In this document: in pieces, positions 12,086-24,000 of the stretch
Position numbering within the stretch: position 1 is the first letter of the stretch
Layout of the letters: every line of letters begins with the position of its first letter
Source of the DNA: Suillus spraguei
Lineage: Eukaryota; Basidiomycota; Agaricomycetes; Boletales; Suillaceae
Direction: 5' to 3'
Length of the DNA: 64,000 bases
Assembly (NCBI GenBank): GCA_016800925.1
Contig: JABCPU010000036.1
Span: 239,320-303,319, forward strand
Position numbers and translations under genes: made by a program
Notes under the pieces: generated by a model
Database searches by the model: none
What the model was told of the DNA's origin: nothing
What the model saw: only the letters and a program-made list of their open reading frames with translations

Positions 12086-13625
12086 TCATGAGTTGACCTT
12101 CCATAGGGGCCGCTTTCGTATCTTTCGGGTGACGTGAACAGCGCTTCCACCAGGATGCCCTCCGCCGAATGCTAAAACAACCGTTTCTTCTGCTCCGTGT
12201 CCTCGTGCGATTCCCTTCTTCCTCATCTCTATGACATCCTTCGCAAACTTAAAACGGGCTTGATCAGATCCTGTGAATATAAAGATAAATGTTCGGCACA
12301 AAGTGGATAACCGATAGCATCATTTACCAATTTCAAACGCGCGTGATTCGACCGCCAATTTAAACATGTCGAAGGGCACAAGGGAAAATACACGCAACAA
12401 GGTGTCACGACCAGTGTGGCCTTGTGATGGGTCGCACTCGGATGAATTAATTTCCAGGGCATTCGGGAGTGTCACCACGAGGAAGTGAAAAACATCATCC
12501 CGCAATCTTTGGGCAAAGTGACCAAAGACAGACGTAAGCGATAGTTCAGGGGTGAGAGATCCATCCGGCGATGAAGGGATCGAGTCGATGAACTCGAGCC
12601 ATTCATTGATTGTCTCCACATTGATCGACTGTCTGGATGCATCATAAGCATAACCGCACAGCTCATCCATGCCTCCAAGTAGACAACCAGCTGCGAGTAC
12701 TCCTCGTGCATTGTCGGGCCGGATGAGACTTAACGAAACCGATGAATATAGATATCCTAGCGCTAAAAAGGTCCCCGGAAATGAACACCAGGTAAAGAAG
12801 TGATCAAGGACACGAATCTACATACCTATGGCAAAACCCTGCAGGGCCAATAATAATTCTGTCAGCTCTTGCAGTCTCCAGATGAGAAATTCCGCCTAGC
12901 ACGGGGTCCGAGGACGGTGGTTGTACACGATAAGAGAGTAATATTTGAGTCAAATGTGACCTTTGTATATCTCCCCCGCGCTCGGTGGCCGGAAATGAAC
13001 GGAGTAATAAGTAAAATAGCACACGTACTTCTTGGGTAACCTCTGGTTCATGTTCAAGCTGTACATATATCACACGTTGAGCTCCAGACTGAGGTGAGGT
13101 TGACATAAGATGGGCTAGCAACGGCGATCTGGAAAGAACGATGGCGTGAAGGCGGTAAGTATTTTGATGCACATGCTAAATGAAAAAAAAAAATATGTAT
13201 TAGGTATAATAATCTGATGCGATAAAAATTGGCCTACGAGTATGGTGTCGGCATAATTCTAGAAGGGTGATAATTAGGTTTCGTTTGCTAGAAGAATCTG
13301 TACATACGCCAGTCTGAAATCCCGCATGATAGAGGTGGTGTACAATCTCCTCGTTGTGCATTTGGTACGGAGGACTGCGTAGGTTGAATAATTTCACAAT
13401 TGCCACGCGTTCAAGTGGTGCGCCCAAATGTCAGAAGGTCACACGCAAGGAATAGACGTCAAAACAGCCGACTCACTGCGAGAAACCATTCTGAGCTACC
13501 ACAGCAAAATTTGTCGGCTCACGGTGACTACCATTGAATGAGCGTTCTGAGGGTCCGGTAGGAGGTGTAGCGCCGTTACTCGAAAGGCCATTAGCTACTA
13601 TGGACGTCGATGATGCTGCATTCAT
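12086..13625 (-). CDS. BTB/POZ-like domain protein, conserved in fungi
   Basis: The gene starts at ATG 13625 (MNAASSTSIVANG) and ends at TGA 12086 (RKRPLWKVNS). The exons I can join read: a disordered N-terminus; PPYQMHNEEIVHHLYHAGFQ; a 21-nt exon (NYADTIL); HVHQNTYRLHAIVLSRSPLL, the classic BTB beta-alpha turn; a 13-nt exon giving GFAI; ALGYLYSSVSLSLIRPDNAR; then helices to NEWLEFIDSIPS and VFSLVPFDMFKLAVES; and a C-terminal SDQARFKFAKDVIEMRKKG with a Gly-rich loop. BTB domains mediate dimerisation and often adapt substrates to Cul3 E3 ligases or act in transcription; no Kelch, MATH or DNA-binding partner domain is visible. The intron before the 13-nt exon is unusually long (about 180 nt). 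The gene sits 112 bp downstream of NTAQ1 on the same strand. Confidence 0.8.
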
Positions 13626-13737
13626 CGTAATGAAGGAGAACAATAAGTGAGTCAACGTTACTTGGGTGTGCAGTGGCACGAGAACGTCGGGACCTGAGAA
13701 CCAAGTCACGCTTCACGTCACATGTCACGGTAATACA

Positions 13738-14608
13738 CTAGGAGTCTACGACTAGCAACCAGGTAATGAATGCCTCTCGATCCATCACTGTCCCGTATCC
13801 TTTCGATATCGGCTCCATTGAAACAAAATGTGACATGAGGTTGTTAGTGAAACCGTGGGCAGCAGCCAGGGGACCGCAAATAATAGGGTAAGGAGGTGGC
13901 GGAGAAACATACTCGTCTGCTGCGAGAGATAGCTGAGATTCAGAATATCATCATTACCGGTCGCATGCAAAGCGGATGTTCTTGTTCCCCACCATATGAG
14001 ATCTGTCCGACGCAAAATAATGCAGATACTCTTCTCCAGATACAACCCTAAAAAGACTAATGAATATTTAAATATTCAAGTTCGCAAGACAGGGGACATG
14101 CAAGCTTGCCTCCGATACTGTGGTGGTATGTCTGAATCTGGTGGGAATGTTTTTCCAACATACTCTTGACAAGATCCGGAATTAAATTAACCATGAAACC
14201 CGTGCATCATATATTTACATACCTTCCCAACGACTAGGCATCTCTAAGATAGAATCAAAATCGTAGATCCAAGTTTCCTCTTCGATGATTGGCGTTGTGT
14301 TGAGCAACTGACAATGAGACCCCAACCGGCTGCGCAAAACCAAGACCGCATGATAATCCCAAACTACTGCCGTGTTTGCAGCAGGCGACTTGAGTTGACT
14401 CCAAAGGGCAACCTACACTCCCCGTGACATAAGTTCACATATTCGGCTGTACACGATTCACCGTCTTGGTCACATTCGATATAATGACAGCATAAATATC
14501 CCATGTAGCTTTCACTTGGGCTTGTTGCAAAAACTGACGCACGAGGAAGTATATGTTTTCCTCGCAATAACACGAGGTATATGGACTGTGAAGAGGTTTA
14601 GGAAGCAT
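13738..14608 (-). CDS. ntaq1: protein N-terminal glutamine amidohydrolase (NTAQ1/WDYHV family)
   Basis: The start is ATG 14608 (MLPKPLHSPYTSCYCEENIY). The catalytic triad of the family is visible: Cys in SCYCEENIYFL, His in VVWDYHAVLVL and Asp in TWIYDFDSILEM. Downstream family blocks are present as well: EYVGKTFPPDS, VVSGEEYLHYFASDRSHM and PPPPYPIICG, ending WLLVVDS-stop at 13738. The enzyme deamidates N-terminal Gln to Glu, feeding proteins into the Arg/N-degron degradation pathway. One intron (14048-14109) uses a GC donor (CGGAG|GCAAGC), chosen because it restores QYRRVVSGEE. A GT alternative 12 nt further in would insert four residues. The length is about 210 residues, normal for the family. 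Confidence 0.88.
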
Positions 14609-15604
14609 TGGAACTCCGACAAGCAGGGCCGAACTCGGAGGAAGTTCTCGGTCCCGGATCCCTCCACCGGACTGTACTTGATAAGAGAAGGGAAATGCCG
14701 AGGAGGCAATGCAAGATATTATAATAATGGGGTACTACACGGATCCAAGACCTGCGTTATCATTGTCAGCCATATACATGATGCTTACAATTGATTTAAA
14801 AATCGCGAAATTGTATCCCACAGGAACAGTGCCGAGGAAGTCTACTAGTTACAAAGTACTATCTGACATGCTCAGCGGTTGTGGAAATCCATTGGCTCGG
14901 GACACTGATCTCATCCCGATCAGATCATGATCGATCAATAGGCTTTTGATCGAGCTTCTTGATAGTGAGTCCGGGGGTGCCTTAAAGTGCCTTAGTCTCA
15001 CTGTAAATTAAGATTCTCCCAGGTTAGTTACCGCCACTGCTACTAGTAGGAACCTTGCCATGAAAAACACATCATCTGTCTGTCAGATTATTATTGGTGT
15101 GGTTTGCCGGGCCACTAGAACCTTGCGAATGAATGATGGTCATCGTGTCTTTACTGACTGTCAATAAATTTGGTGCACGGAAAGATTCTGTAAATTGTAA
15201 GCGTTATCGATGGATAAGCATCGAAATTTCACACAAAGAAATTCATTATTATCTGTCTGGAGGTCTCTCGCAGGACAGTGAGAAACTTTAGCGCTCGAAC
15301 CGCACGACTGAACAACTTATAGCCGCCTGCAGATCACCAGTTTGATAGGTGGCACAGATCAGCAGCCAATGAAAATCCAAACGTTCTCGTGGAGATGAGA
15401 TTAATATTTTGAGAAAGTGCAAGGAAAACTCAGGATAGGCGTCACCACACGTCACGGAGCCAACCAAAGCGACTAAGGCAGTGGCCACTAAATTGGACAA
15501 GATAGTTTTCCGCACGAACAGTACGGACGATCCACGGTCGATATGGATATACCTGGAGGAACTATGATCCATTTAATTAGGTAGGAGATGGATATATTTT
15601 TCCA
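14609..15604. other. intergenic region; one weak minus-strand ORF
   Basis: Between NTAQ1 and ATP12 there is one 94-codon ATG frame on the minus strand (15288-15572) with a mildly hydrophobic middle (LSNLVATALVALVGSVTCG) and no family resemblance. Several short frames lie on the plus strand. I see no convincing gene, RNA or repeat. Confidence 0.35.
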
Positions 15605-16754
15605 TTATCTAAAACTATTCGTAAGCAGGCAAGCAGCACTCCCCAGTTGTCTGCGAACATCGTGGAAATCGACGTCGTGTGCTGTAAAATGATCCATAAT
15701 CAGTACCGCCTTAAGTCCATGATGGGGAGGCAGTTGCAAAAAGAACGCCTCCCCCCCATAGCAATCCTAAACTCACAGTCCTCAACCTCTCCCCATCTTT
15801 GAATCTGACTCGAGACTTCGACTTGTGCAGCCACAGCTGCTTCTTCAACAGTAAGATGCCTCTTTACAAGCGCAAGTGCGATCAAAAAAGACTTCGTCAC
15901 ATATGTCGCACGTTCCATAGCTAGAACGGTCATTGGTCCCTTTGGCTTCAATGACAGCTTCCTAGCACTCACCAGCCAGTTCCCAGGATCCATCTCAGTC
16001 AAGATGGCATCAAACTTAGCTCGCGTTTCTGCCGATTGTGAATGGAGCAAAATTGACGTAAAAACTTTTATGTCAACGTCGAACGTAGATTTTGCCCATT
16101 CAATCAATGGATCCCAGTACTTGTGTTGAAGTTCTACCAACGGAGGCGGATCATCGTGATGAAAACTATAGAGCTGTGATCAGATTGGTCGGTCTTGTAG
16201 AAATAAATACCCACCAGATGGTATCAGTGTCCAAGTAATTAAGAAGAGATTCTCGCACTTCTAAACATGTTTTTTGATCATGGAATGCATCGATGGCCCG
16301 TGAGGCTATGGAAGTCTGCGCCAGTCAATGGCAAGGAGCTAAATTATCGTCGAGCAGTCATACCATAGGAAGAGCATGAGGCTTCAGCAAAGTTTCCTGG
16401 TTTTCCCATTCATTTGCAATGAGTGTTGCAACTAGACGCTTGTTTCTGGGTAACAGCAGAGTATTGCCAGAGGGTGTTTTCAACGCCCGCGTGTCAAGCG
16501 TCACAGTAAGTCCATCATCCCTCTTTGAAATTCCTACTGTCTCCCAAAAACGCTTCAGGGTAGCCTCAGCACCTAAAATACATAAATAGACAATCACAAC
16601 GGCCAGTCTTGCAATGCTCACGATTTGTTTCCGACACCACCGTACCATCGGGCGGTAATGAAGCTGTAGCGAATGACCTAGAGAAAGAGTGTATGCTCGT
16701 GTCACACAAGAACCTTACACGAACTGGTGACCGCGAAAGTAGTCTGCAGTACAT
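15605..16754 (-). CDS. atp12: ATP12, mitochondrial F1-ATPase assembly chaperone
   Basis: The ATG at 16754 begins a mitochondrial presequence (MYCRLLSRSPVRVRFL, Arg-rich and free of acidic residues). The longer open frame has only a non-ATG start. ATP12 family blocks follow across introns: AEATLKRFWETVGISKRDDG, LDTRALKTPSGNTLLLP, LIANEWENQETLLKPHALPM, SRAIDAFHDQ, LLNYLDTDTI, HHDDPPPLVELQHKYWDPLI, MERATYVTKSFLIALALVK, VEVSSQIQRWGEVED and DVDFHDVRRQLGSA, with stop TAA at 15605. The protein binds the alpha subunit of F1 in the matrix during ATP synthase assembly. At one junction the usual Trp before Phe-His-His appears as Cys (TG|T), a possible substitution or an imprecise splice choice. It shares a 169-bp divergent promoter with MSH3. 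Confidence 0.92.
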
Positions 16755-16923
16755 GGACGAAGCAAGAGATGGCCAGCGAGAAAATAGCCAATTCAACTTG
16801 AAGCAAACCTGTTAACGTTTGAGCTCCAGAAGAAGTTAAATCACAAACACGTGACGTAATAAACACTAGCTCATCGCAGTGACGCGACCTTACTCAGAGT
16901 CTGCATCCTTTAACGCGACCAGG
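16755..16923. promoter_or_regulatory. short divergent promoter between ATP12 and MSH3
   Basis: Only 169 bp separate the two start codons. It contains a palindromic CACGTG (16848-16853) overlapping TGACGTAA (16852-16859), a composite of an E-box and a CRE/bZIP-type half-site. No TATA box is seen. Whether it drives both genes is inference. Confidence 0.45.
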
Positions 16924-19900
16924 ATGCCGAAAGGACAGTCAGCCAGTAGACAAACACAACCTCAAATATCTTCATTTTTCGTCGAGAGCCCTGCAACGAA
17001 GAAGCGCGCACTCGTTTCCCCGCACTCCCCCATAGACTTGACTTTAGATGATTCTGGCAGTGACGTTGAAAGTCAGCCCCCTATAAAGAAACTGAAGTTG
17101 AAACATCCCCAGTCCTCTACTACAAGTCAATGGCGTTTTGACGCCTCATCTAGAGGAGAGAATTCTGGCGCCTCGAGCATACCAGATCATAAATCGCGCT
17201 CACGAGTAGACTTGGAACGTATTTTATCTGGAACAGGCCCACAGTCGGGACATGCTGGAGACAGAGAGGACTCGAGCACGGATGATGATAATTCTCAGGA
17301 CGGAAACGATTCAGACTCTGCGTTCACTCAACTCCGAGCAATGTTCTCTCTCATACCCACCAAAGGCAGCAGGAAATCGCGTGAGAAGCCTACGGTTAGG
17401 AAGACGAAAGAGGCTGCAGAAGTCGGGCCTAGTGGTGAGACCTATACACCCTACGAGACTCAGGTATGCTGTGCTGAATGACATAGACCTTCTTGCTCAT
17501 TTTTTATTTCATTGATGCAGGTTTTATCATTCATCAAAGACCATCCTGGGACGATCCTAATGATCGAGAAAGGCTACAAGTTTTATTTCCACGAGGAAAG
17601 TGCGAAAGTAAGTGAACTTAGTAGACATGCAATTTGTTGCTAAATACAGGCACCAGACTGCCAGTGGAGAGCTCGGAATCGTTGCTTATATGAAACGGAA
17701 CCTTCTCACTGCCTCTATTCCTGTTCATAGGAAAGAGGTACATATGAAGAAGTAAGTCTCAGCCCTAGTTATTGCCTGAAACTCATATGATTCTGAGTCA
17801 GGCTCCTCTCCAAAGGTCATAAGGTCGGAGTTATCGAGCAAACAGAAACAGCTGCCCTCAAGAAAGCGAGCGAGAACAAGAACACACTTTTCAAACGCAA
17901 ACTTACTCAATTGTGCACAGCGACAACGTAAGGATAAACCTTATTGCATACTGAATCGATCAACTTACTTTGATGTAGTTATGTTGATGAGGTCGGTTCT
18001 GTCGATGACATCGATAAATATTCTGCACCGCCCCTCTTGTGTCTTGTTGAGAGTCATAAACCTGACTCCGCTGAAGGTGAAATCAGTATTGGTTTGATTG
18101 CGATTACACCAAGTACCGGCGATGTTATTTGGGACGAATTTCCATGGTATGGATAATCAATTAACCACCTGGAATGATTGACAAGCAGAACACCCAGATA
18201 CCGTCATGCGCGTGGAGCTCGAGGTAGGTACAACATAATGGTAATCCAAACGCTGTCTCATCACTATTTAGACGAGACTTGTCCACACAAGACCTGCAGA
18301 ATTGCTAGTTCCCAGCGAGGGTCTTACCAAAATGACTCAAAAGGTTTTGGCACATTTTGCGAAGTAAGCACTGTCTTATTTCTCAGATGGAGAATTTGTG
18401 CTGACGATATTTTTTACAATCTCCAGCGCTTCTCACGACCAACGGATAAGGACAGAATATTTCAACTCTGCGCTAAGCGGCTCGGAAGCTTTTGATTTTA
18501 TCACAAACTTCTACACGACCAAAGTTACTGTTAGTACCGAAGAACTTAGCTCAGGTCAGAGATAATGTTGTATCTATGTTCTGCGGACGTTCATGAGGTT
18601 GTTGCAGACAAACTTCTGGCTCTCGTTGCTGGCCTTCCGCAACTAGTCACCATATCTTTAGCCCACTCCATCAAATACCTCTCAACATTCAGCATTGCAG
18701 ACGCACTTTTGGGCGTGAAGTTCTTCACAAAGTTCACCGAAAGGAGTCATATGCTTCTCAACGGCAATTCTATAGCTAACCTGTTCGTATGCATCAGTAT
18801 CGATATCCCATAAAAATGTCCCTGACGTGTACGACCGCAGTGAAATATACGAGAACCAGACTGATTTCACCACGCATGGTACATTGATGTCGGTTTTGGA
18901 TCACACATCCACTAAATTTGGGGCGCGACTCTTAAAGAATTGGATTGGTAAGCCGTTGACAAACAAGCTGTAAGTTCTTCCTGGGAAATCGAAATCGCAA
19001 TTGCAACCCTTACAATTATTTGACCAGGATCCTGCACCAGAGAATAGATGCTGTAGAGGAAATCAAGTCCAGCAAGTCACCACAACTTGTGGAGCTTTGC
19101 CGTGTCTTGAAAAGACTCCCCGACCTTGCTAAGGGTCTGTGCCGCATCCAGTACGGGAAGGTGGGAGATTCATGTCTCAGGCATATTTATTATAATCCTG
19201 CTTCATAGTGCACATGTCAAGAACTTGCATCACTTCTTTTGGCTTTCGGATCCATTACCAGTGCATTCCCAGAACATTCAGAGGATTTTCATTCAAACCT
19301 ATTGAATGATATCTTTTCTTCCCTCCCGAAACTGAATGCACCGATAAAAGCTTTATTGGGTGTAATTGACATCAAGAAAGCCAATAGTGGCAGGAAAGAT
19401 GAGCTGTGGACAGATTCAGAGCAATTTCCTGCCTTAAACGAATACAAGTTGGTCTGTATGTGTCTTGCTCTTTTCTCATGCTGCTGATCCCTAGATTTGA
19501 AGCTCATCGAAACCGTCAAGTCAGAACTTGATGAAGAGTTGAAGTCCAGTAACAAGTTTCATCCACAAGTAAGAACGTTACCTGACCTACATGTTCAGTC
19601 CGTAAGCTCCTCCGAAAACCATCTCTCGTGTGGACGACTATCGCGGGTATTGAGGTGCGTCAACATAACTGCAATAGACATTGTGCTGAGTATCCAATAC
19701 AGTTCTTGGTTGAAATCAAGAAGTCAGAAGATCGAGCGGTGCCCACCAATTGGGTAGTGATGTCTGCGTAAGTGTCTTGGTGGGCGAGACGTTCCACGCT
19801 TATAACCGACAGAACCAAGTACCTGAGGCGTTATCACACCCCTGAGGTCAAGAGGCTCATTGATGAATTATCTCGGTATAAAGAAGCTCTCAATGCGGAA

Positions 19901-21041
19901 GCTAACAAGGCTTTCGCATCATTCCTCAGTTCTATTGCTTCAGATCACTACTCAGTAATGCGAGATGTGGTCAATAAATTAGGTGTAGCGGATTGCCTAC
20001 TGAGTCTGGCACATGTGGCGCACCAACAAGGGTACGTCAGGCCAGAGTTCATCGAAGAGGATTCCCTGGAAATAGTGGAAGGACGACATCCGATGATTGA
20101 GACATTGCGAACGGATCCCTTCGTTCCGAACACGCTATGCATTGGAGGTGATTATCCTAGGAGCACTGTCATTACGGGACCCAACATGGGTGGAAAGAGT
20201 TCTGCTGTGCGCATGGTTGCTCTCATTGCAATTATGGCCCAAATTGGATCCTACGTACCTGCTAAAGCTGTTAGGCTTGGCCTGTTGGATGGAGTTTTCA
20301 GCAGGATGGGAGGTGCGTCGACTGTTTTCTGGTCTTTACTATACTGATTTCGATGCTCGTGAAGCGTCCGATGAACTCGCTCGCGGACGGTCAACTTTCA
20401 TGGTAGAGATGGCTCAGACGAGCGACATACTACAAAAGGCGACCCACAAAAGTCTAGTAATTCTTGACGAGTTAGGAAGGGGTACATCCACTGCTGATGG
20501 GGTGGGTTCACAATTGATTCCACCATATTTTTGTATGACAGCATTCATGCAGATGGCCATTGCAGACGCTGTCCTTCATCATCTAGTGGAACATGTGAAG
20601 TGCAAAACATTGTTCATCACACATTATCCGCTAGTAGCCACAGAACTGGAAAGAAAATTCCCCGAGGAAGTGCAAAATTTGCACATGGGCTATTCAATGG
20701 AAATCCGAGTAAATGGAATTCGGGATGTGACATTCTTGTACCAACTCACCCCTGGTATTGCTTTGGAGTCGTTTGGAGTCGAGTGTGGTCGCCTTGCGGG
20801 TCTTCCGGACGATATTCTTCGTATCGCATCAGAACGCTCCGAGCTTTGCAGGACTGTCACTGAACAGCGCACACGACGCTCCAGGTTGGTGCATTACATG
20901 TTTGTCATTCACCTCCTTTCAGCTTAACACTTCTACAGGACACGCAAACTTATGGGTGCCATTGCTCGTGCGCTTTCAACGCAAGATGCGATGAGACTGG
21001 AAGAACTCCGAACTACAGTACGACAGTTTACGATTGGATAG
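16924..21041 (+). CDS. msh3: MSH3, MutS-homologue mismatch repair protein
   Basis: The first ATG in frame is 16924 ([10 protein letters not shown]). A PCNA-interacting motif QISSFF lies at residues 14-19, then a disordered acidic/basic linker with KKLKLK, then the MutS I domain (YTPYETQ / [60 protein letters not shown]). The clamp and lever regions follow ([20 protein letters not shown]), then the ATPase: Walker [24 protein letters not shown], Walker [16 protein letters not shown], then [18 protein letters not shown]. By family, MSH2-MSH3 recognises insertion/deletion loops. Many introns are present. Near 18147-18200 no canonical splice pair preserves frame between DVIWDEF and [11 protein letters not shown], suggesting a one-base frameshift. 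The stop is at 21041 and overlaps the POL5 stop. Confidence 0.9.
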
Positions 21042-24000
21042 TGGGGACACTTTTCTTTTTCTTCCGCTTAGCATCGGATGGCACACCTTCAGCTTCTACC
21101 TCAGCTTTCCTCTTTGATGCTATCGAATTGTGTTGTGTGCCGTGTTGAGCTTGCAAGGCCGATTCCACCTGAGAGCATAGCTTGAGAATGGCTGTCGACG
21201 AGCTGAACCGCTTTGAAGCGACAAGGCGTGCATACAGGGTGCGCCAAACCCCAGAGTCCCACACGTTTTTATTGCTGCTATCGGCCTTGCTTGCCTGGCG
21301 AACGCCAAATATGACTAATTTGAAAAGGTCTTTGATTTGTGCGGCCGAGAGAGAGACTTCATCGTCACACGCTGAATCGATGAAGTGGAGAACACTTGTG
21401 TGGAGTTTTAGAATGAAAGATAAAACATCTTGTGGGTCGCCCTAATCATCATAGAAGGCTCATCAGTCTATTTTAATGTAAGAATGAATGAATGCTCTTA
21501 CCGCCGAAGTCGATAGAGCGAGAATCATGTTGAGCAATTGGAAAGCCTGGCATTTCCTATAGACATTGATGGCCTTTTGAGACGCATCCAGTATGTCATC
21601 ACGGAGACGCCATCCTAATGCTGGATAACGAGTGATGAAATCTTTGAAAAACGTAATGTTCAACGAGGAAGCCTTGCGGGTTATAAAGTCTGCTATCGAT
21701 TCCCTGTACAGCCGAAGAACAGAGTTCTCGCAGCCGACGTTCATTAATACCCTGCAAATGAAAAGACTGCAGTGACTGAGAGTCGTGAGCGCATCCGATG
21801 AGTGCGCCTTACGGGCTCGGATATGCAGCTCATCTAGTATAGTCTCTGCGTACTCTTGATCCACTTCCTGGAGTGGGTCTTTGAGCTTTGCGAGCCTGTT
21901 ATTGAGGATACCACGCGCTTTGTCGGATAATTGGCGTTCGTCATTGCCGCTCTTAGTAGTGAGTTCGATCAACGGCAATACTAGACGCAGGTTATGGGGA
22001 CTTCGGGGCATCTTCCTCGTAAAAATGTCGACCAAGTCCAAGACTCTATTTTTGAAGTGAGTAGCTTCACGCTGTGCATTGACATCTGTGGGAGTCTAAG
22101 TTTATACGATCGTCGATGATGATAATGACTTGACATACTTTTACTTTGTTTGCCGTCACCAGACCTAGAGCGGAAGACTTCTGCGAGGTGTTCATCAATG
22201 GCCATCATTTGCTCATCATCTACTAGTTCTTCCTCAGACTCCTCGTCGGTATCCCCAATGGCAGCCTCGGCGCCGTTTGCCTTGAGTGCGTCCTCGATCT
22301 TCATCCGCAGTTCGAGAGCAGCTTCGTTACCGTCATCGATGTCGGACTCGTTCTCTTCTTCAGTATCCTATTATCATCTTCACTTGTTGTGCTCTCTGTC
22401 TCGTCTTCTTCATCAGCAACCAGATCGGCTGGGTTGCGGCGCTCCAATTGCTGCACGTAAACAAAGTTAAATGACGGACAACCGATAAGTAGTGATTACT
22501 GACGACAAGGATAAGATCTATTGTCGTCTCTGTGGCTGCGCTAGCGATACATAAGAACGTCTTGTTGGCTATCGCACGGAGGTAAGACGTGGACTTGTCA
22601 AGGAAACTAATGAGTACATCAACCAGCATGTCTATTGGTTTGGGAGAGTCGGAGTCTGGTTGTGAAATGGTGTGCGATTTTCTGCGATTTTTAGACTTGT
22701 TATCGGTAGAAAACATGGTGGTGGCAGCAGCAATACAAGTCTGAATTACGACAACTATCAGACCAATTCTGCACGATGTGGAAGAAACACTCACCTCAAG
22801 TATCCCCGCGTCAGGCTCATCTTCGTCTAAGTTGGCGCAGCGACGATGAAGCAGAGAGGCTGATAGGAGAAGCTCTACTCCTCTAGCTGCCTCCCTCATC
22901 CCACCATCAACCTGATTTGAATTAATAGATATAATAAAACGCGAGTTGGGAGCGACGGACCTGCCTGAGATGATCTATTGTCTTATGAGCTTGTTGAAGT
23001 AGCAGTTGCTCCTCCTGACTTGGCTCTGATAGAGATGTGACGTGCTTGCTGTCCTTGTCCAGATCATTGACTACATTGAAAACTTTCGATATCCAGGATT
23101 CATCGTCAATTGTCCCCTCCTTTGGAGCCTTTTCGCCTAATCACATGGAGTCAGAATCATCAGGTAATTGCCAATCTCATCTCAGACCTTTCTGCGATGC
23201 GGTAGGCGGTGTCAAATCAGCGAGGCAACCAAGGAGTTTACTGCGACAAATCCGCCGGAAATCCTCAGAAAGAATACTGGAGGGAGTGACACGGAGCTGC
23301 GATAGTGTCAGCCATGAATTTCTCATAGGTCGGAAAGACAACACATACCGCAGCAAGGAGCCCCTTGGCAGACTTTCTCTTGACCAAGTATAACCCTTGC
23401 ACAGCGAACCAATTGAGAATGAGCTGGATCCAGTCTTCACGTTTTGGAATGGCACCGTTGCGAATGAGGGCTGTGAATTGGTCTGCGATCCAAATTTTCT
23501 TAGCTTCTTCTACGGTAGTGTTACTGTACTTTTGTTGTGAGAAGCCTGAGGGGATTACAAAATTGCACATACTTGTTATCCATTTCTTCGAGTAAACTTT
23601 GGATGTACTTCATAATACCATCGCTGTCCATCCTCGACAGTATTGATTCTATGGTCTTTGTTTTAGTCAGTTTATCAAACTGTTGGCTCCCATGAATCCC
23701 AGTTAGCTGCAGAATCAATGTATAACCAAGTTCGGGATTCTGTTGGACGAAGTTTTGGATATCTTTGACCTAATGTAGAATCAGTAACGCGCGAATGGGT
23801 AAAAGACGAGAACTGGCGCACCACATCCAGAGAAATTTTGTGAAGGTGACGGTCTTTGTGAGAAAGATGATTTATCCAAGACCGCATGAAATTTTTGGTG
23901 AAAAGCATAGGGAGATCGGTACCGTCCACACGGCGTAAAGCTTTTTTGAAGACAAGGAACCCCCAGAACTTCCGTTCAGGAGATGATGACACCCCAAACA

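Noticed and set aside
15288..15572. 94-codon minus-strand ATG frame
   Set aside because: It has no resemblance to a known family and lies in a long intergenic stretch, so it could be chance.
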